Source: CAZBZG01 sp964496245 (GTDB lineage Bacteria > Planctomycetota > SZUA-567). From it: a stretch of DNA of 10,584 bases. The position numbers and the translations under genes are program-made. Below the pieces are notes generated by a model that did not search any database, had not been told where the DNA came from, and saw nothing but the letters and a program-made list of their open reading frames with translations. Each line of letters starts with the position of its first letter. Position 1 is the first letter of the stretch. Location: contig CAZBZG010000162.1 of the NCBI GenBank assembly GCA_964496245.1, positions 1 through 10,584 of the forward strand, in the 5' to 3' direction. This document shows positions 6,467 to 10,584 of the stretch, piece by piece.

Positions 6467-6472
6467 AGGAGG
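6467..6472 (+). promoter_or_regulatory. Ribosome binding site AGGAGG for the macroglobulin gene
   Basis: A full-consensus AGGAGG lies 6 nt before the ATG at 6479. The encoded protein begins with a signal peptide straight after this start, which confirms it. Confidence 0.8.
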
Positions 6473-6478
6473 CCCGTC

Positions 6479-9400
6479 ATGCCATCGCGATCACCTGCTC
6501 GCTTCTGTCTCGGTCTGTGCGTAGCCGTGCTCTGCCTCACGAGCCGCGCGCAAAGCGCGGCAGAGACGTCCGGCCGCGCTGCGAGCGACACGCTCTCTCC
6601 GCGGCTGGCCGCCCTGCTCGACCGCATTGTTCCGCTCCGCGGCACAATGCGGCCGCCGTACGACCTCGCCCGCCACGATCGCGGGCTGTTGCCAACGGAA
6701 CACGAGGAGGAACGCACCCTCCTCCAGCTGCGCCTGCGGGCCAAGGCGCGCCAGGATCGCCTGGAAGCGGACTGGGAGGCGTGCCGGAAATGGTTCGGCA
6801 GACGCTCCCACCCGTCCGCGGCTGACCGGACGGCTGTCGAGCTTCTGGCGTATGCCTTTGGGCAGCGGCCACTCGAACGCGCCCAAGCGTCCGTGCGCGC
6901 GGCCGGCCCGGCCTTCCGGCTCCGTCTCGCGCGCCTGCTGCTGGCCGAATGCCGGTTCGACGCAGCCGTGCGCGAACTCGCCGTGCTGGCCGATGGCGAC
7001 GGACCACACGCGCAAGCCGCCCTGGCTGCCTTGGCGCAGCATGCGGGCGAACGCGAAGCGATCGAAGAGCGGGTCGCGCTCCTGCCGCTCGCTTTCGACC
7101 TGGAGGCGGATCTCGAAAAGCGCAGCCGCGATCCGGAGACCAGGGCATTCATCCAGAGCATCCGCCAGAGCGTCCGCCCGCGCCTGGCGCCGTCCACAGG
7201 CGAGCTGGAAGAAGAAGAGCCGGACATCATCGAGACCGACGCCGTGCTGATCGCGCCGGACGAGCGCGGCCCCATCAGCCCGCTCGCCGGATGGGCATAT
7301 GAACCGGTTTTAAGAGCCCCCCCCGGCCTGCGCGCGCGATCCGAAGCGCTTGCGTGCATGGACCGCACCTACCTCAAAACCGACACCGCCGCCCTGCTCC
7401 TCTACCACCGACGCAAGGCATTCGTCACCAACGACACGGCTGCGTTCGCCCTGCACACCGCCTATTGCGGACCGATCACCTTCCGCCTCTATCGCTTTGA
7501 GACCGCGTCCCAATGGCAAGCGGTCGACGGCCGGACCCTGGCCGGCATGACGCCGGCGCGCACCTGGACGCACACGTACAACCGGCTTCGCATGAACAAC
7601 CGCATCGGATCCTACGAGGAGACCGTCACGGTCGACGGTCTCGCAACGGAAGGCTACTACCTGCTCACCGCAAGCGCCCGGTATGCACCCGAGATCGCCG
7701 CGCAGAAGTTCGCGGTCAGCCACGTGGCGCTCTATCTGCGGGCGGCGGCCAACCGGGCTGTGGTGGCCGCTCTGGACCGGCGCACCGGCCTTCCGGTTCC
7801 CGGCGTGCCCGTGACCCTCATCGTCACGGGCTCGGTGGATGCGCATGGCCTCGCGCGCAAGACGGGAGCGACCGACACCCTGGCCTTTGTGAACGGCCTG
7901 CGCGGCACCGAGCTCCCCGCCCGCGCCAACGACGAGCAGCCCGACCTCGTCGCGCATGCCACGGCAGCCAAAGCCTACGCCGCAGGCGCGGCCCTGCGCG
8001 GCCGCTACCCGGATCTCGACCAGACAATGGACGGCACCACCGGTGCGGACGGGTGCGCAGCCTTTCCGATCGACATCGGCCGCGCGGACTACGACTACAC
8101 GGTCTCTGCAGCGCGCCAGGGACCGGGATGCGCCAAGGCCACCGTCCGGTACAAGGAGCCTGAAGGCAAGAAGGACGAACGCAAGACCCTGGTCTGGACC
8201 TCGCAGCCCGTCTACCGACCTCGCGATACCGTCAAGTTCAAGGCCGTACTCCGCCGCTTCAACGGACGGCGCGTAGCGCCCCACGACGCCACTGCCCCCG
8301 CATCCGTGAACGTCGCAATCAAGGGACCCAAGGGCGCGACCGTGTGGGAAGAGACCTGTCCGCTTTCCGCCGCCGGATGCGTCTGGGGATCGTTCGACCT
8401 TCCTGGGTCTGCTGCGCTCGGCGCCTACCATATTTTCATGGACAGCGCGCCCGCATCGCCGCACGTCCCGTTCACGGTGGAAGCCTTCCGGTTACCAACC
8501 TTTCATGTGTCTGCGAGCTTCGAACACTACATGTATGGCGGCGGGGAGACAGCGCAGGCGCGGATCTGTGTCGCGTACGTACACGGCAAACCCGTGCCGG
8601 ACGCCGAGGTCGAGGTGCAGCTCGAAACCGATCGCACGCCCCCGGGCTGGACCCGGCACGGCGACACCTGCTCCACGATGGTCCCTACCGACGCGCACGG
8701 CGAAGCTCTTGTCGCAATCCCCCTGCCGCAGGTCGACAAAGACACGCGCCAGCGCATCCTGGCCGTTGTCATGGACGCATCGGGGCGGACCTACAGCGAT
8801 GCGGCCGGCATCTGGATCAAGGCGACCGCCTTCCGCTTGCGCGCGGTCGTGGATTCGCAGCCGGACCGCACCGTCACGGGCGGCGACAATCAGGCGGAAT
8901 CGCTTCCGTGGGACATTGGAGATTCGCACACCCACGCGAACGCCGCCCGGCCGGGCAGCCCGGTCACGCTCCGCGTCACAGCCACGACCTGGGACGGCGA
9001 GCCGGTCCAGAACGCCGCGGTCCTACTGGACGGCTGCCGCCGGACCGAGGTCACGGATGCCAACGGCCAGGCCCTCTTCCAGCTCCACGCAGCCGAAGAA
9101 GCGGGTACGCAGACGTTGACCGTGCGCGCGGTCGCAGACCGCCATGTGGTGACAACCTCGATAGAGGTCGCAGTCTGCGCAGCGCCCGCGGACCAGGCCG
9201 CGACCGACGAGCCGCCCGCCGCGGCCGAGGGTCCGGCGCACGCGGATCTTCTGCGCATACACGTGCCGGATGTCGACGCTGGTGATCCGCTCGCCGTCAC
9301 GCTCAAGGTGGACAATGCGGACAATGCCGAGACCACGGTGCTCGTCTTTGCCGAGAACACCCGGCTTCTCGCCTACCGCGCGCTGCGTCTCGCGCCAGGC

Positions 9401-10584
9401 AGGCACACGGTCCGCCTTCCCACGGACCTCGCATTCGCTCCTGTGACTTACGTCAAGGCCCTGGCCTTCAACAGCCGGAGTATGGAACAGAGCGCATCGA
9501 GGCATTCGTTCCACAGCTTCGAGAAGGTCCGCGTCACGCCCGTGCAGCGCTTCCTCACGCTCACCGTGGAGACCGACAAGGAGGAATACAAGCCGGGCGA
9601 GACCTGCCGCACCATGGTCCGCGCGCGCGACTGGCAGGGCGCACCCGTGCCCCGCGCAGAGATCAGCCTTGGGGTCATCCACAAGGGCGTGTACTGGCTC
9701 CGGTCCGATCCCACGCTTGACATCCGCCGCTTCTTCCATTGGTTCACGCCCCCGCATCTGCCCCAGGGGCGCTACGACTGCCCCTATCCCGATCTGTTGC
9801 CGCAGTTGTTCTGGGCTGGGCCCAAGCACGCGTGGGGATATCTTGTTGGCATGGGGCCCTGTTTTGGATTCCGTCGTGGCGGAGGCCGGAGACACCTAGT
9901 GGCTCGCGGCGGCGGAAGCAGGCGTACGGACGTCGCGCCCCCCAACATCCGCTCGGACTTCCGGACCGAGGCGCTCTGGGTCGCAAACCTGATCACAGAC
10001 GAAACCGGGTGCGCGCGCACTACGTTCGCCTTTCCGGACGACATCACGGACTGGCGGTTCACGGCCCGCGGCGCGACCGCGGACACGCGCGTGGGAGCCG
10101 TGGTCGCGCACCGCAAGACCCTGCTCCCGCTCCAGGTGGAGCTGCCCCTCCCCCGCGCTTTGCGCACCGGCGACCGGGTGACGCTGCAGGCGCTCGTCCA
10201 CAACAACCAGGGCCCTGCGCGCACGGTGGCGTTCAGCCGCTGCGTGGGAGACGACCGCGGGGAGGCCACATTCGCCGTCCCGGCCGGCGGCACCCATCCG
10301 ATCGCACTGCCGGTGGACGCTGCGAGCGGAGAAGCGTTCGAACTCCTGGCCCAGGCCCGCGATACAGAGAGCGGCGAGCAGGATGCGGTGCGCAAATGGC
10401 TCGAGGCCGGGCCGCGCGGTCACCCTGTCGCGCGATCGTTCGCCGGCACCCTTTCCGCAGGCGCCGCGATTCCGCTCGAAGCAGGCGACCAGATTGAAGA
10501 CGCTCTCCGAACACGTGGCTTCTCCAAGGGTGAGCTGGATCTCATGGCTCTGGCCCCGATGGACATGCTGCACGATTTCTACGG
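6479..10584 (+). CDS. Secreted alpha-2-macroglobulin family protein, 3' end outside the window
   Basis: The frame is open from the ATG to the window edge: 1368 codons, no stop. Alpha-2-macroglobulins trap proteases that cut a bait loop, commonly through a thioester. Residues 1-28 form a Sec signal peptide (Arg-rich start, core FCLGLCVAVLCL, cleavage near SAA); there is no usable lipobox, so it is probably periplasmic or secreted rather than a lipoprotein. Residues about 35-240 are helical, followed by an acidic linker (ELEEEEPD, about 241-250). Macroglobulin beta domains follow, including an MG2-type motif TSQPVYRPRDTVKFK (574-588). The bait-region domain shows EYKPGE (1036-1041) and ISLGVIHKGVYWLR (1062-1075). 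A Gly/Arg-rich loop (about 1124-1150) looks like the bait. The alpha-2-macroglobulin core begins IRSDFRTEALW (1157-1167) and continues to FPDDITDWR (1185-1193). The thioester (CxEQ-type) domain, if present, lies beyond the window. Family assignment is confident; the target protease is unknown. Confidence 0.9.
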   Translation, partial: MPSRSPARFCLGLCVAVLCLTSRAQSAAETSGRAASDTLSPRLAALLDRIVPLRGTMRPPYDLARHDRGLLPTEHEEERTLLQLRLRAKARQDRLEADWEACRKWFGRRSHPSAADRTAVELLAYAFGQRPLERAQASVRAAGPAFRLRLARLLLAECRFDAAVRELAVLADGDGPHAQAALAALAQHAGEREAIEERVALLPLAFDLEADLEKRSRDPETRAFIQSIRQSVRPRLAPSTGELEEEEPDIIETDAVLIAPDERGPISPLAGWAYEPVLRAPPGLRARSEALACMDRTYLKTDTAALLLYHRRKAFVTNDTAAFALHTAYCGPITFRLYRFETASQWQAVDGRTLAGMTPARTWTHTYNRLRMNNRIGSYEETVTVDGLATEGYYLLTASARYAPEIAAQKFAVSHVALYLRAAANRAVVAALDRRTGLPVPGVPVTLIVTGSVDAHGLARKTGATDTLAFVNGLRGTELPARANDEQPDLVAHATAAKAYAAGAALRGRYPDLDQTMDGTTGADGCAAFPIDIGRADYDYTVSAARQGPGCAKATVRYKEPEGKKDERKTLVWTSQPVYRPRDTVKFKAVLRRFNGRRVAPHDATAPASVNVAIKGPKGATVWEETCPLSAAGCVWGSFDLPGSAALGAYHIFMDSAPASPHVPFTVEAFRLPTFHVSASFEHYMYGGGETAQARICVAYVHGKPVPDAEVEVQLETDRTPPGWTRHGDTCSTMVPTDAHGEALVAIPLPQVDKDTRQRILAVVMDASGRTYSDAAGIWIKATAFRLRAVVDSQPDRTVTGGDNQAESLPWDIGDSHTHANAARPGSPVTLRVTATTWDGEPVQNAAVLLDGCRRTEVTDANGQALFQLHAAEEAGTQTLTVRAVADRHVVTTSIEVAVCAAPADQAATDEPPAAAEGPAHADLLRIHVPDVDAGDPLAVTLKVDNADNAETTVLVFAENTRLLAYRALRLAPGRHTVRLPTDLAFAPVTYVKALAFNSRSMEQSASRHSFHSFEKVRVTPVQRFLTLTVETDKEEYKPGETCRTMVRARDWQGAPVPRAEISLGVIHKGVYWLRSDPTLDIRRFFHWFTPPHLPQGRYDCPYPDLLPQLFWAGPKHAWGYLVGMGPCFGFRRGGGRRHLVARGGGSRRTDVAPPNIRSDFRTEALWVANLITDETGCARTTFAFPDDITDWRFTARGATADTRVGAVVAHRKTLLPLQVELPLPRALRTGDRVTLQALVHNNQGPARTVAFSRCVGDDRGEATFAVPAGGTHPIALPVDAASGEAFELLAQARDTESGEQDAVRKWLEAGPRGHPVARSFAGTLSAGAAIPLEAGDQIEDALRTRGFSKGELDLMALAPMDMLHDFY

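Larger units (their letters stand above)
6113..6478. other. Gene-free spacer rich in inverted repeats
   Basis: These 366 bases lie between the beta-helix gene and the macroglobulin gene. I see no reading frame with coding character on either strand and no convincing sigma70 promoter. The spacer holds a GC palindrome just after the stop (6114-6127), a 20-bp imperfect inverted repeat (6151-6218), two perfect 7-bp stems (6269-6292 and 6355-6382) and a short GAAGCG-AA-CGCTTC inverted motif near 6447-6460. The promoter for the downstream gene must lie here if that gene is not read through from upstream. Confidence 0.7.

Noticed and set aside
6231..6478. A small gene in the spacer before the macroglobulin gene
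   Set aside because: Short frames exist, but none has a Shine-Dalgarno, plausible composition or recognisable protein, and the area is dominated by inverted repeats.
7310..8464. 384-codon minus-strand frame within the macroglobulin gene, and similar shorter ones
   Set aside because: The plus-strand frame from 6479 is continuous through this stretch and carries family motifs on both sides of it.

Overview
The window is a GC-rich piece of a bacterial chromosome, probably from an uncultured, polysaccharide-degrading lineage. The NagB/PIG-L fusion, the large beta-helix glycosidase-like protein and the REP-like intergenic repeats would fit the PVC superphylum (Lentisphaerae, Kiritimatiellota, Planctomycetes) or a relative. 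That placement is inference; there is no rRNA or marker gene here. Ten Ns at 4493-4502 show that this is a scaffolded draft assembly.

Layout. (1) 74-1033, minus strand: a conserved hypothetical protein with a coiled-coil/basic N-terminus and a distinctive C-terminal domain. (2) 1034-1594: a divergent intergenic region with a promoter facing each way. Between the promoters lie a 10-bp tandem repeat, a block bounded by GGGGTCGGACC / GGTCCGACCCC inverted repeats with nested hairpins, and a cluster of GGTCCGACCCCGGTCTGA repeats. This looks like a REP/MITE-type non-autonomous element. (3) 1595-3943: a NagB (glucosamine-6-phosphate deaminase-like) domain fused to a PIG-L/LmbE deacetylase-like domain. 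(4) 3969-6112: 25 bp downstream and surely co-transcribed, a right-handed parallel beta-helix protein resembling GH141-type glycosidases, interrupted by the assembly gap. (5) 6113-6478: a gene-free spacer with a possible terminator and several inverted repeats, the best being a 20-bp imperfect pair. (6) 6479 to the window end: the first 1368 codons of a secreted alpha-2-macroglobulin-family protein, with no stop before the edge.

Genes 3 and 4 form a two-gene carbohydrate operon. A beta-helix enzyme would act on a glycan, and a bifunctional cytoplasmic enzyme would deacetylate and/or isomerise-deaminate an amino-sugar derivative. The NagB half keeps the Asp and Asp/His positions of the family but has Val where E. 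coli NagB has Glu148, so its exact reaction is uncertain. The alpha-2-macroglobulin gene is a separate unit, presumably for trapping proteases outside the cell. All four genes share a purine-rich Shine-Dalgarno exactly 6 nt before the start codon, which fixes the starts well.

I found no CRISPR array, tRNA, rRNA, transposase gene or toxin-antitoxin pair, and no clear new multi-gene system. The least explained parts are the two repeat-rich spacers and the hypothetical protein.
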